Shown here one piece after another: positions 17,114 through 28,050 of a stretch of 64,000 nucleotides of DNA. Location of the stretch: the NCBI RefSeq assembly GCF_001969385.1, contig NZ_CP014796.1, forward strand, positions 3,427,501 to 3,491,500, written 5' to 3'. Both the position numbers and the translations under genes were made by a program. Numbering within the stretch: the first letter of the stretch is position 1; each line of letters begins with the position of its first letter. This DNA is from Salipiger profundus (lineage in GTDB: Bacteria > Pseudomonadota > Alphaproteobacteria > Rhodobacterales > Rhodobacteraceae). A model generated the notes under the pieces. It was not told the DNA's origin. It saw only the letters and a program-made list of their open reading frames with translations, and made no database searches.

Positions 17114-17686
17114 ATGGATAGCCGAGATACAAGTGTGCAGGCGCTGAAGCTGAAAAAGACTGTCGTGCTCGTGGGAATGATGGGTGCAGGCAAGACCGCC
17201 GTGGGCCGGGCGCTCGCGCAGGCGTTGCACGTTCCGTTCCGCGATTCGGATGCCGAGATCGAGCGCGCCGCCAACATGACCATCGCCGAGATCTTCGCCC
17301 GCGACGGCGAGCCGTTCTTCCGTCAGAAAGAGGCGCAGGTGATCTCGCGCCTGCTCGACGGGCCGCCCGCGGTGCTGTCGACCGGCGGCGGCGCCTACAT
17401 GCGCGAGACCAACCGCCGGATGATCACCGAGCGTGGCGTGGCGGTCTGGCTCGATGCCGAGCTGCCGGTGCTGTGGAACCGGGTGAAGCACAAGAACACC
17501 CGACCGTTGCTGCAGACCTCGGACCCGCGCGGCACGCTGCGCGAAATCTACGAGCAGCGGGTGCCGGTCTACGCGCTGTCGGATCTGAAGGTGCCCTCCG
17601 AGCAGGGCAAGAGCATCGAGGCGATGGCCGGGCGCGTGATCGAGGTTCTGAAGACCCGGCCCGACGTATTGCAGGAGGACGAATGA
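17114..17686 (+). CDS. aroK: Shikimate kinase
   Basis: A 190-residue shikimate kinase that phosphorylates shikimate at O3 using ATP. The P-loop is GMMGAGKTAVGRALA, the substrate-binding residues are in FRDSDAEIE and FFRQKEAQVI, and the middle GG motif is LSTGGGAY. A TTG at 17108 is an alternative start with AAAGG 5 bases before it; the ATG 6 bases further is given here because it is the commoner start. It overlaps aroB by ATGA, forming the usual aroKB unit. Confidence 0.93.
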   Translation: MDSRDTSVQALKLKKTVVLVGMMGAGKTAVGRALAQALHVPFRDSDAEIERAANMTIAEIFARDGEPFFRQKEAQVISRLLDGPPAVLSTGGGAYMRETNRRMITERGVAVWLDAELPVLWNRVKHKNTRPLLQTSDPRGTLREIYEQRVPVYALSDLKVPSEQGKSIEAMAGRVIEVLKTRPDVLQEDE

Positions 17687-18810
17687 CCATGACCGAAACC
17701 GTGCATGTGCCGCTGGGCGAACGCGCCTATGACGTGCGGATCGGGGCAGGGCTGCTCGAGCGCGCCGGCGCCGAGATCGCACCGCTGCTGCATCGCAAGC
17801 GGGTGGTCGTGGTCAGCGACGCCACCGTCGCCGCCGCCCACCTTCGGAACTTCGAGGCCGCGCTCTCCGCCGAGGGCATCGGCTGCGCCTCGCTGGAACT
17901 GCCCCCGGGCGAAGCGACCAAGTGCTGGGCGCAGCTCGAGCGCGTCGTCGAGTGGCTGCTGGAACAGAAGGTCGAGCGCCGCGATGTCGTCGTCGCCCTC
18001 GGCGGCGGCGTGATCGGCGATCTCGTGGGCTTTGCCGCCGCGATCCTGCGCCGGGGTGTGCGCTTCGTTCAGGTGCCGACCTCGCTGCTGGCGCAGGTCG
18101 ACAGCTCGGTCGGCGGCAAGACCGGCATCAACTCGCCCGCCGGCAAGAACCTGATCGGCGCCTTCCACCAGCCGTCGCTGGTGCTTGCCGACATCGCCGT
18201 GCTCGACACGCTCACCGAGCGGGATTTCCTCGCGGGCTACGGCGAGGTGGTGAAATACGGGCTGCTCGGCGATGCTGCCTTCTTCGACTGGCTCGAGGCC
18301 AACGCCGACGCGATCACCGCGCGCGACCGCGAGGCGCTGTCCTACGCGGTGAAGCGCTCGGTCGAGATGAAGGCCGAGATCGTCGTGCGCGACGAGACCG
18401 AGCAGGGCGACCGCGCGCTGCTGAACCTCGGCCACACCTTCTGCCACGCGCTCGAGGCGGCGACCGGCTATTCCGACCGGCTGCTGCACGGCGAGGGCGT
18501 CGCCATTGGCTGCGCGCTTGCGTTCGAGCTTTCCGCGCGGCTGGGGCTGTGCGCGCAGGAAGATCCCTCGCGGCTGCGCGCCCACCTGCGCCGGATGGGG
18601 ATGAAGACCGATCTCGCCGACATCCCCGGCGAACTGCCGGGGGCCGAGCGGCTGTTCGAGCTCATGGGGCAGGACAAGAAGGTCGTCGACGGGGCGATCC
18701 GCTTCATCCTCGCCCGCGGGATCGGGCAGGCCTTCGTGACCGCCGACGTGCCGCGCGAGACGGTGCTCGGCGTGCTCGAGGACGGGCTGGCGGCCCATCG
18801 CGCCGCCTGA
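17683..18810 (+). CDS. aroB: 3-dehydroquinate synthase
   Basis: A 375-residue AroB, which converts DAHP to 3-dehydroquinate using NAD+ and a divalent metal. NAD-binding segments include VVALGGGVIGDLVGFAAA; the substrate and metal regions include PTSLLAQVDSSVGGKTGIN, GYGEVVKYG and NLGHTFCHALE (metal His). Length is normal. The start overlaps the aroK stop, with GCAGGAGG upstream; a second ATG lies 6 bases downstream. Confidence 0.95.
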   Translation: MTMTETVHVPLGERAYDVRIGAGLLERAGAEIAPLLHRKRVVVVSDATVAAAHLRNFEAALSAEGIGCASLELPPGEATKCWAQLERVVEWLLEQKVERRDVVVALGGGVIGDLVGFAAAILRRGVRFVQVPTSLLAQVDSSVGGKTGINSPAGKNLIGAFHQPSLVLADIAVLDTLTERDFLAGYGEVVKYGLLGDAAFFDWLEANADAITARDREALSYAVKRSVEMKAEIVVRDETEQGDRALLNLGHTFCHALEAATGYSDRLLHGEGVAIGCALAFELSARLGLCAQEDPSRLRAHLRRMGMKTDLADIPGELPGAERLFELMGQDKKVVDGAIRFILARGIGQAFVTADVPRETVLGVLEDGLAAHRAA

Positions 18811-18847
18811 GCCCAGACCGGAACAGAGACGAGCAGGAACCAACACC

Positions 18848-19699
18848 ATGACCATCTTAATCTTCGGCAAGACCGGGCAACTGGCCACGGAACTGGCGCG
18901 TCGGGTGCCCGACGCCATCCAGCTTGGTCGCGACGAGGCCGATCTTTCCGATCCGTCGGCCTGCGGCGCCGCAATCCGCGACGCCCGGCCCGACGTGGTC
19001 ATCAATGCCGCCGCCTACACGGCCGTCGACCGGGCCGAGGAGGAAGAGGCGCTCGCCACCACGATCAATGGCAAGGCTCCGGGCGCCATGGCGCTGGCCT
19101 GCGCCGAGCTCGGCATTCCCTTCGTGCACGTGTCGACCGACTATGTCTTCGACGGCAGCGGCGAGGCGCCCTTCACGACCAACCACCCGACCGCGCCGCT
19201 CGGCGCCTACGGTCGCAGCAAGCTCGCCGGCGAACTGGCTGTGCCGGCGGCCGGTGGGGCGCATGCCATCCTGCGCACGTCTTGGGTGTTCTCCGCCCAT
19301 GGCGCCAACTTCCTCAAGACCATGCTGCGGCTCTCGGAGACGCGCGACCGGCTGACCATCGTCGACGACCAGATCGGCGGGCCGACGCAGGCCTCCGCCA
19401 TCGCCGACGCCTGCCTTGCGATCGCGTCGCAGCTCGGGGACGATGCCGGCAAGAGCGGCATCTACCACTTCTCCGGTGCGCCCGACACCAGTTGGGCCGG
19501 CTTCGCGCGCGAGATCTTCGCGCAGGCGGGCCGCGAGGTCGAGGTCGTGGGCATTCCGTCCTCGGGCTATCCGACGCCCGCGAAACGGCCGCTGAACTCT
19601 CGTATGGATTGCAGCACGCTGTCGGTCTTCGGCCTCGAGCGACCGGACTGGCGCGAGGGCGTACGCGAGGCGCTGGCGGAGCTCGGCGTTCCCGGCTGA
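18848..19699 (+). CDS. rfbD: dTDP-4-dehydrorhamnose reductase
   Basis: A 283-residue extended SDR. The nucleotide motif is IFGKTGQLA, and the catalytic Tyr-x-x-x-Lys is YGRSKLAGE, preceded by HVSTDYVFDG. RfbD reduces dTDP-4-keto-L-rhamnose to dTDP-L-rhamnose, a precursor of surface polysaccharides. The partners rfbA, rfbB and rfbC are not here, so the gene is an orphan downstream of aroKB (37 bp gap), possibly cotranscribed. The surface glycan genes at 1-4.4 kb might use the product, which is only an inference. Confidence 0.88.
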   Translation: MTILIFGKTGQLATELARRVPDAIQLGRDEADLSDPSACGAAIRDARPDVVINAAAYTAVDRAEEEEALATTINGKAPGAMALACAELGIPFVHVSTDYVFDGSGEAPFTTNHPTAPLGAYGRSKLAGELAVPAAGGAHAILRTSWVFSAHGANFLKTMLRLSETRDRLTIVDDQIGGPTQASAIADACLAIASQLGDDAGKSGIYHFSGAPDTSWAGFAREIFAQAGREVEVVGIPSSGYPTPAKRPLNSRMDCSTLSVFGLERPDWREGVREALAELGVPG

Positions 19700-20059
19700 T
19701 CGTGACGCCATGAGCCTGCGGGGCCATCTGTCGCAGCGTGGGAAAGACCCGCGCCGTGGCGAAACGTCCGCGCATGGCGCAAGCCGCGCTCAAATTGAGT
19801 AGATGGACCGGCTTCGTCAGGCGATCCCTTGCCGCCCACGCTGCCGGCTACCATCGGCGCCAATGTGACGTCGCGTTTCCCCCCTTGTGCGCGTGCCGTC
19901 AATCTTCTTTACCCCCGCTTGTCAGCAGTGGCCCGGAAACCGTCCGCTTTCGTCCTGCTCGCAGGTGGCGCTCGCATCGATTGTGTGGCGTCTTTCCCGG
20001 GTTAGTATAACGAGAACGGGGCGGTCCCGCCCCGGACCCCAGAAGGGAGGCGAAACGCC
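19700..20059. other. Intergenic region with candidate oppA promoter
   Basis: This 360-bp stretch contains no convincing gene. A candidate -10 box TATAAC at 20006-20011 follows TTGTGT at 19981-19986 with a long 19-bp spacer, and AGAAGGGAGG serves as the oppA ribosome-binding site. I see no riboswitch or clear operator other than the inverted repeat listed separately. Confidence 0.4.
20018..20033. promoter_or_regulatory. GC-rich inverted repeat in the oppA leader
   Basis: Perfect 7-bp arms GGGGCGG and CCGCCCC are separated by TC, just downstream of the candidate -10 box and about 26 bp before the oppA start. The hairpin would form in the mRNA leader near the ribosome-binding site or could be an operator. 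The repeat is seen directly; its role is inference. Confidence 0.35.
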
Positions 20060-21685
20060 ATGACCAGATTTACAGAACTCACGCTCTCCACCATCCTGTC
20101 CGTCGGCATCGCCGCCGCGGCCACGGCGCAGGAGACCCACCCCGAGACCGGCGTCGAGCTTGCCGACGACCAGACCTTCACCTACCGCATCCTCGACAAC
20201 ATCTCTTCGGTCGACCCGCAGATCGTCGAGGATACCGACGGCTCCGACGTGGTGCGCGACCTTTTCGAAGGCCTGCTGAACCAGGACGAGAACGGCGAAC
20301 TGGTGCCCGGCGTCGCGACCGACTGGGAGGTCTCGGACGACAAGATGACCTACACCTTCCACCTGCGGGACGACGCGAAGTGGTCGAACGGCGACCCGGT
20401 GACCGCAGGCGATTTCGTCTACGCATGGCGCCGCGCGGCGGACCCGGCAACGGCCTCGCCCTACCAGTGGTTCATCTCGCTGATGTCGCTCGAGAACGGT
20501 GACGCGGTCGTCGCCGGTGACGCGGCCCCCGAAGAGCTCGGCGTCGAGGCAATCGACGACCGGACGCTCGAGGTGCGGCTTTCGGCGCCGCTGCCCTACT
20601 TCCCGCAGATGGTCGTGCACTCGACGACCTTCCCGTCGCCCCAGAAGGTGATCGAGGAATATGGCGAGGCATGGACCAAGCCCGGCAACATCGTCAGCAA
20701 CGGCGCCTACGTGCTGACCGAGATGAACCCCGGCGAGTCCATCGTGCGCGAGAAGAACCCCGAGTACTGGGACGCCGAGAACGTCATCCTCGACAAGTCG
20801 GTGGCGCTGATCATCAACGACGAGAACGTGGCCCTGACCCGTTACAAGGCCGGCGAGCTCGACATGACCGACATTCCCGCAGGCCAGTTCCCGCGCCTCA
20901 AGGAAGAATACGGCGACGAGGCGCACAGCTTCCCGAAGCTTTGCAACTACTACTACACCTTCAACCTGTCCGACTCGGGCCCCGAGGCGTTCAAGGACCC
21001 GAAGGTGCGCAAGGCGCTGTCGCTCGCGGTCGACCGCGACATCATCGTCAACAACGTGATGGCCGGTGGCCAGCCGCCCGCCTATGTCTTCACCCCCGAG
21101 GCGACCGCGGATTTCTCCGCGCCGGACCTCGAGATCATGGACATGACGCAGGCCGAGCGTGACGAGAAGGCCCGCGAACTGCTGGCCGAGGCCGGCTACG
21201 GCTCCGACAACCCGCTCTCCTTCGACATGGTCTACAACACCTCCGAGGCGCACGAGAAGGTGGCCGTCGTGCTGGCGCAGATGTGGAAGCAGAAGCTCGG
21301 CGTCGAGGTCCAGCTCTCCAACATGGAGTGGAAGGTCTTTCTCGAGGAGCGCGGCAACCAGAACTTCGAGCTGGCCCGCGGCGCATGGTGCGGCGACTAC
21401 AACGAGGCGTCGACCTTCCTCGACCTGCTCGAGAGCTCCTCGGGCTACAACGACGGCAAGTATTCCAACCCGGAATACGACCAGCTGCTCGAGGACGCGC
21501 TGACCGCCGAGGACACCACGCCGCTCTACACCGCGGCCGAGGAGATCCTTGCCGAGGACATGCCGGTCATCCCGCTCTACCACTACGCGGGCGTCTACAT
21601 GATCGACGACGACCTCAAGAACTTCCCGGTGAACAACATCCAGTTCAACTGGTACTCCAAGGACCTCTACAAGGCCGCCGAGTAA
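20060..21685 (+). CDS. oppA: Oligopeptide ABC transporter substrate-binding protein
   Basis: A 541-residue family-5 extracellular solute-binding protein. A Sec signal peptide ends near AAAATAQ (about residue 23). Family blocks include GLLNQDENGELVPGVATDW, TYTFHLRDDAKWSNGDPVTA and DFVYAWRR, then the C-terminal HYAGVYMI. It should deliver oligopeptides to the OppBC channel encoded next. A strong hairpin follows the stop, so oppA may be expressed above the rest of the operon. Confidence 0.9.
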   Translation: MTRFTELTLSTILSVGIAAAATAQETHPETGVELADDQTFTYRILDNISSVDPQIVEDTDGSDVVRDLFEGLLNQDENGELVPGVATDWEVSDDKMTYTFHLRDDAKWSNGDPVTAGDFVYAWRRAADPATASPYQWFISLMSLENGDAVVAGDAAPEELGVEAIDDRTLEVRLSAPLPYFPQMVVHSTTFPSPQKVIEEYGEAWTKPGNIVSNGAYVLTEMNPGESIVREKNPEYWDAENVILDKSVALIINDENVALTRYKAGELDMTDIPAGQFPRLKEEYGDEAHSFPKLCNYYYTFNLSDSGPEAFKDPKVRKALSLAVDRDIIVNNVMAGGQPPAYVFTPEATADFSAPDLEIMDMTQAERDEKARELLAEAGYGSDNPLSFDMVYNTSEAHEKVAVVLAQMWKQKLGVEVQLSNMEWKVFLEERGNQNFELARGAWCGDYNEASTFLDLLESSSGYNDGKYSNPEYDQLLEDALTAEDTTPLYTAAEEILAEDMPVIPLYHYAGVYMIDDDLKNFPVNNIQFNWYSKDLYKAAE

Positions 21686-21697
21686 ACCCTGCCGCAT

Positions 21698-21725
21698 GCC
21701 CCGCCCGCCACGCGCCGGGCGGGGC
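21698..21725 (+). terminator. Intercistronic hairpin between oppA and oppB
   Basis: Perfect 10-bp arms GCCCCGCCCG and CGGGCGGGGC with an 8-nt loop lie 12 bp after the oppA stop. There is no T-run, so it more likely stabilises the oppA 3' end or causes partial termination than ends transcription fully. Confidence 0.6.
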
Positions 21726-21749
21726 AACACCTGAACGGAATTCCCTGAC

Positions 21750-22673
21750 ATGCTGATCTACGTGATCCGGCGGCTTCTGGTCGCCATTCCTACGATTCTG
21801 CTTCTGGTGATTGCCGCCTTTGCCATGATGCACCTGGCGCCGGGCGGTCCCTTCACCTCGGAGCGTCCGCTTCCGCCCGAAGTGCTCGCCAACATCGAAA
21901 GCCGCTACGGGCTCGACCAGCCGCTGTGGAAACAGCTCTGGGACTACTTCGCCAATATCCTGCTGCATTTCGATTTCGGCCCGTCCTTCGTCTACAAGGA
22001 CCGGGACGTGAACGACATCATCGCGACCGGCTTCCCGATCTCGCTGACCTACGGCTCGCTGGCCTTCCTCGCCGCGAGCATCGTCGGCATCGCGCTCGGC
22101 ATCGCCGCCGCGATCCGCCACAACACCTGGATCGACTACATCGCCGTGAGCCTCGGCATCGCGGCGCAGGCGCTGCCGAACTTCATCATGGGCCCGATCC
22201 TGATCCTGACCTTCACGCTCTGGCTCGGCCTGCTGCCGGGCGGCGGCTGGAACGGCGGGCAGTGGGAATATCTCATCATGCCGGTGATCGCGCTCTCGAC
22301 CTCCTACATGGGGTCCATCGCACGGATCACCCGCTCGTCGATGCTCGAGGTGATGAACGCCAACTTCATCCGCACCGCCCGCGCCAAGGGGCTGCCGCAG
22401 CGCGCCATCATCTGGCGCCACGCGATGAAGCCGACGCTGCTGCCGGTGATCTCGTATCTCGGGCCGGTGTTCGTCTACGTGCTGACCGGCTCGGTCTTCG
22501 TCGACCTCTACTTCTCCACCGGCGGTCTGGGCCAGGCCTACGTGAACTCCGCCCTGACCCGCGACTACGCGGTGCTGCTGGGCGTGACGATCCTTTACGG
22601 CGCGCTGACCGTCATCGTGAACCTCGTGACCGACCTCGCCTACGCGTGGTTCGACCCCAAGATCCGGTACTGA
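21750..22673 (+). CDS. oppB: Oligopeptide ABC transporter permease OppB
   Basis: A 307-residue inner-membrane permease. It begins MLIYVIRRLLVAIPTILLLV, typical of OppB/DppB, with about six membrane helices and the cytoplasmic EAA loop FIRTARAKGLPQRAIIWRHA that contacts the ATPase. HLAPGGPF in the first periplasmic part is also standard. One base separates it from oppC. Confidence 0.92.
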   Translation: MLIYVIRRLLVAIPTILLLVIAAFAMMHLAPGGPFTSERPLPPEVLANIESRYGLDQPLWKQLWDYFANILLHFDFGPSFVYKDRDVNDIIATGFPISLTYGSLAFLAASIVGIALGIAAAIRHNTWIDYIAVSLGIAAQALPNFIMGPILILTFTLWLGLLPGGGWNGGQWEYLIMPVIALSTSYMGSIARITRSSMLEVMNANFIRTARAKGLPQRAIIWRHAMKPTLLPVISYLGPVFVYVLTGSVFVDLYFSTGGLGQAYVNSALTRDYAVLLGVTILYGALTVIVNLVTDLAYAWFDPKIRY

Positions 22674-22674
22674 C

Positions 22675-23610
22675 ATGCGCTTCTTCGGAAAATCAGAAAA
22701 GACCGCGGCGCTGGCCGGTGAGATCACCGATTTCACCGCCGTGCGCGGCCGCTCGCTGTTCCGCGACGCGATGAACCGCTTCCTGCGCAACAAGGCGGCG
22801 ATGGCCAGCGTGGTCATCCTCGTGCTCATCATCGCCTTCGTGCTCTTCGGCCCGCTGTTCTCGCAGTGGTCCAACGAGGAGATCGACTGGGTGGTGATGG
22901 GCGATGTCGCCGGCATGGGCGGCCCGTCGCTCGAGACCGGCCATTTCTTCGGCGTCGACGATCTTGGCCGCGACCTCTACGCGCGCACCATCCAGGCGAC
23001 GCGCACCTCGCTGCTGGTGGGGCTGATCGGCGCCGCCATGGCGCTGGTCGTCGGCACCTTCTGGGGCGTCGTCGCGGGCTACTTCGGAGGCAAGCTCGAC
23101 AGCGCCATGATGCGCGTGGTCGACATCCTGCTCGCCATTCCGCTGACGCTGGTGCTGATCCTGATCCTCGTGATCGCCGGTCGCAGCTTCGTGGCGCTGT
23201 TCCTCGGCCTCGGCGCGGTGTCGTGGCTGACCATGAGCCGCATCGTCCGCGGCCAGACGCTCACGCTCAAGGGGCGCGAGTTCATCGAGGCCGCCCGCGC
23301 CACCGGCGTTTCGGAGGGCCGCATCATCCTGCGCCACATCCTGCCGAACCTCGCGGGTGTCGTGATCGTCTACGCCTCGCTGCTGGTGCCCGAAATGATC
23401 CTTGCCGAGAGCTTCATCTCGTTCCTCGGCCTCGGCATCTCCGAGCCCAACACCTCGCTCGGCCGGCTCATCGCCGAGGGCGCCGGGACCATGGCCTACG
23501 GCACCCTGTGGCAGCTGCTGTTCCCGCTCTTCTTCTACGTCGCGCTGATCATCTCGATGTTCTTCGTGGGTGACGGCCTGCGCGACGCGCTCGACCCGAA
23601 GGACCGCTGA
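22675..23610 (+). CDS. oppC: Oligopeptide ABC transporter permease OppC
   Basis: A 311-residue permease with the OppC N-terminal domain (SLFRDAMNRFLRNKAAMASV), FGVDDLGRDLYART before the permease domain, and the EAA loop FIEAARATGVSEGRIILRHI. It ends GDGLRDALDPKDR as usual for the family. The ATPase gene begins one base after its stop. Confidence 0.92.
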   Translation: MRFFGKSEKTAALAGEITDFTAVRGRSLFRDAMNRFLRNKAAMASVVILVLIIAFVLFGPLFSQWSNEEIDWVVMGDVAGMGGPSLETGHFFGVDDLGRDLYARTIQATRTSLLVGLIGAAMALVVGTFWGVVAGYFGGKLDSAMMRVVDILLAIPLTLVLILILVIAGRSFVALFLGLGAVSWLTMSRIVRGQTLTLKGREFIEAARATGVSEGRIILRHILPNLAGVVIVYASLLVPEMILAESFISFLGLGISEPNTSLGRLIAEGAGTMAYGTLWQLLFPLFFYVALIISMFFVGDGLRDALDPKDR

Positions 23611-23611
23611 C

Positions 23612-25417
<1,806 letters not shown>

Positions 25418-25425
25418 CGACCAGG

Positions 25426-25450
25426 GACGCGGGCAGGGGTTGCCCGCGTC
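25426..25450. terminator. Bidirectional terminator between convergent operons
   Basis: Perfect 10-bp arms GACGCGGGCA and TGCCCGCGTC with a GGGGT loop sit in the 44-bp gap between the convergent stops of the opp ATPase and the Rad50-like gene. The position supports termination for both sides, although T-runs are weak. Confidence 0.65.
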
Positions 25451-25461
25451 ATCCGCGCCGC

Positions 25462-28050
25462 TCAGGCGTCGGCGTTTTCCCGGATCTGCAATACGCGACC
25501 GCCAAGGTCGCGAAAGGCGCGCTGGCGGCAGGTCAGCACGATGATCTGCAGATCGCCCGCCTGCCGGTGCAGCGCGTCGAACATCCGCTCGATCCGGTCG
25601 TCGTCCGTGAAGACCAGCGCGTCATCCAGGATCACCGGCGCCATGCGGCCCGCATCGGCCAGCATCCGCGCGAAGGCAAGCCGCACCAGCAGCGCGATCT
25701 GTTCCTGCGTGCCACCGGACAGGATGTCGAGCGGTTCGGTCTGGCCGTCGCGGATCAGCCCGTCGGGCAGCAGCGAGTCCTCGGCCCACGTCAGCTCGGC
25801 GTCCGGCCAGAGCAGGTTGAGAAGCGGCTTCAACTCCTTGGCGATGGGCGCGAAATAGCGCTCGCGCGCCTCGGTCCGGGCAGCGGTCAGCGCCTCCTGC
25901 AGCCGGGTGAGCACCGCGACCTCGTGCTCGATCCGCGCGAGGTCGGCCTGCGCCGCGGCGAGCGCCTCGCCGGTTTCCGCAAGCCGTTCCTCGACCGCGT
26001 CCCCCGAGGCACTGCGGATCCGCTCGTCGAGCGCGGCAAGCTCGGGCTTCAGCGTCTCGATCTGCGCGCGGGCACTGTCCTCGACCGATTGGGCGCGGGT
26101 CAGCGCGGCCTTCGCGGCGGCGAGATCGGGTGCCGCCGCGCGTTTTTCCGCAAGCTCGGCCTCGGCAAGCTGCAACGTCTGACGGGCGTCCTCGGCGGCG
26201 GCGGCGAGCGTGTCCGCGTCGCCGTCGAGCGCCGCAAGCTCGGTCGCCGCGCGGGCCTGCCGGTCCTGCGCCTGTCCCAGAAGCGTGTCGGCGCGGGTCT
26301 TGTCGGAGCGCGCGGCAGAGAGCCGTTCGGCGGCAAGGGTGAGCGCGGCGCGGGCCGTTTTCTCCGTTTCGCGCGCCGTCTCGCAGGCTGCCGTCGCCGT
26401 GGCTGGATCCGGGGCGTTGTCGGTGTCTTCCGGCTTGGGCAGGCGGGCAAGCTGGTCCCGCAGCGGGTCGAGCCCGTCTGGCGCGAGGCTTTCGAGCACC
26501 GCGCGCGCCTCGCCGTGGCGGGTCTCGGCGGCCTTGCGCGTCGCGGCTGCCTGCAGCGCGTCGTCGAGACTGTCGAGCCCGTGCCGGTCCAGCACCTCAC
26601 GCAGCGCGCGTTCGGCGTTTTCGACCGCATCGCTGCCGCCGGTCTCGGGCGGGCGGATCTCGAGTGCGCCGATGCCGTCGATCTCGATCCGCGCGGCGTG
26701 GGTCAGGGGCAGGGCGCTGCCGTCGGGCATCTCGGTGCCGTCCATGGACAGCCGCGCCGCGCCGCTATAGCGCGCCGTGATCTGCGTGGCGCTGGCATCG
26801 CGCGCCGCGCGCGCCGCGGCCAACCCGGCCGCCAGCGTCTCGATGTGCTGAAGGTCGGCGTCGCCCAGGCCCCGGATCGCGGCCTTGGCCGCTTCCATCG
26901 TCTCGCGTGCGGCCTCGGCCTGCTTGATGCGCGCGCCAAGCTCCTGCCGCCGCTCGGCGCCGTCGCGGGCCAGCTGAGCCCGCTCGGCGCGGCGCCGGTC
27001 GGCCTCGGCGCGTTCCAGCGATTGCGACGCCTCGCGCAGGGCCGTGTCGGCCTCGACCTGCGCGCCGGCCGCTTCGTCATGGGCCGTGCGGGCGGCCTCT
27101 GCCTCGGTCGTGGCGGCTGTCACGAGCGCTTTGCAGTCTTCCTGTTCCTTCAGCGCCTTGCGCAGCCCGTCCAGACGAGCCTGCGCGTTGCTCGCGGTGA
27201 GCCGAGCCATCTCGACGCGACGGGCAAGGCTCTCGACCTGCTCCGCGTGACGTTCGGCCAGCGCATGGGCGGCGCGCGCCTCCTCGAGCCGGGTCCGGCG
27301 CGCCTCCGAGGCATCCGGATCTGTCAGCTCGGAAAGTGTCCGCCGCGCGGCGTTGCGTGCCTTCAGCGCCGCGTGCAGCTCACCGGTAAGCCGGTCGAGA
27401 CGATCATGCCGCTCCGTCAGCTCCGACACGAGATCCTGCGCGGCCTTCCACGGACCACCGACCTTGGGGCGCCCGGTGCCGGTCGCGTAGAGTCCGAGCT
27501 CTTCCTGGCAGCGTTTCAGCGCCGCATCCATTCGGCGCCCGCCGGTCATCGCCTCGACCTCTTCGCTGACCGAGGACATGAGATCGCGCCGCGCCTCCAG
27601 CGCCGCGGCCTTTTCCTTGTTCGAGCCATCGGTGAGCGCCGTCAGGCCCTGGCGCACCCAGATCAGCCCGGCAGGGCCGCCCGCATCCTGCCCGAGCGCC
27701 CGGGCGATCCAGTCCTCGGCGGCGTCGGCCTGCGCGATGAGCCGCCCGTCCTGATGGACCGTGGCGGCAGGCTTCTGGAACCACCGCTTGGCGATGGTGA
27801 ACCGGCCGGCGTCGGTCTCGATCTCGACCGAGATCTCCGGCGCGCCGCCGGAATGCGGACGCAGTGCCTTCATCTCCTTGTCGCCGCTGCCATGCGCCTT
27901 GAAGAAGAGCGCGTGCAGGGCATCGAAGAGCGTCGACTTGCCGAACTCGTTGGGTTCGCTCAGCACGTTCAGCCCGTCGCCGATGCCGTCGATCCGCATG
28001 GTCGACGTGAAGCGACGGACGTTGGTCATTTCGATGGCGCGCAGCTTCAT
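25462..28050 (-). CDS. Rad50/SbcC-like AAA ATPase (YhaN type) without zinc hook
   Basis: An 862-residue SMC-like ATPase. The N-terminal lobe has the P-loop EPNEFGKSTLFDAL (about residues 32-45); the C-terminal lobe has signature LSGGTQEQIALLV and Walker B PVILDDALVFTDDD. Between them run two long Ala/Glu/Arg-rich coiled-coil arms. Rad50 and SbcC carry a CxxC zinc hook at the apex; none exists here, and the apex region (about residues 430-490) is a predicted strand-rich insert containing SGAARLSMDGTEMPDG. The gene is coupled by ATGA to the phosphoesterase, so the pair probably forms a DNA end-processing complex. Confidence 0.82.
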   Translation of the reverse strand: MKLRAIEMTNVRRFTSTMRIDGIGDGLNVLSEPNEFGKSTLFDALHALFFKAHGSGDKEMKALRPHSGGAPEISVEIETDAGRFTIAKRWFQKPAATVHQDGRLIAQADAAEDWIARALGQDAGGPAGLIWVRQGLTALTDGSNKEKAAALEARRDLMSSVSEEVEAMTGGRRMDAALKRCQEELGLYATGTGRPKVGGPWKAAQDLVSELTERHDRLDRLTGELHAALKARNAARRTLSELTDPDASEARRTRLEEARAAHALAERHAEQVESLARRVEMARLTASNAQARLDGLRKALKEQEDCKALVTAATTEAEAARTAHDEAAGAQVEADTALREASQSLERAEADRRRAERAQLARDGAERRQELGARIKQAEAARETMEAAKAAIRGLGDADLQHIETLAAGLAAARAARDASATQITARYSGAARLSMDGTEMPDGSALPLTHAARIEIDGIGALEIRPPETGGSDAVENAERALREVLDRHGLDSLDDALQAAATRKAAETRHGEARAVLESLAPDGLDPLRDQLARLPKPEDTDNAPDPATATAACETARETEKTARAALTLAAERLSAARSDKTRADTLLGQAQDRQARAATELAALDGDADTLAAAAEDARQTLQLAEAELAEKRAAAPDLAAAKAALTRAQSVEDSARAQIETLKPELAALDERIRSASGDAVEERLAETGEALAAAQADLARIEHEVAVLTRLQEALTAARTEARERYFAPIAKELKPLLNLLWPDAELTWAEDSLLPDGLIRDGQTEPLDILSGGTQEQIALLVRLAFARMLADAGRMAPVILDDALVFTDDDRIERMFDALHRQAGDLQIIVLTCRQRAFRDLGGRVLQIRENADA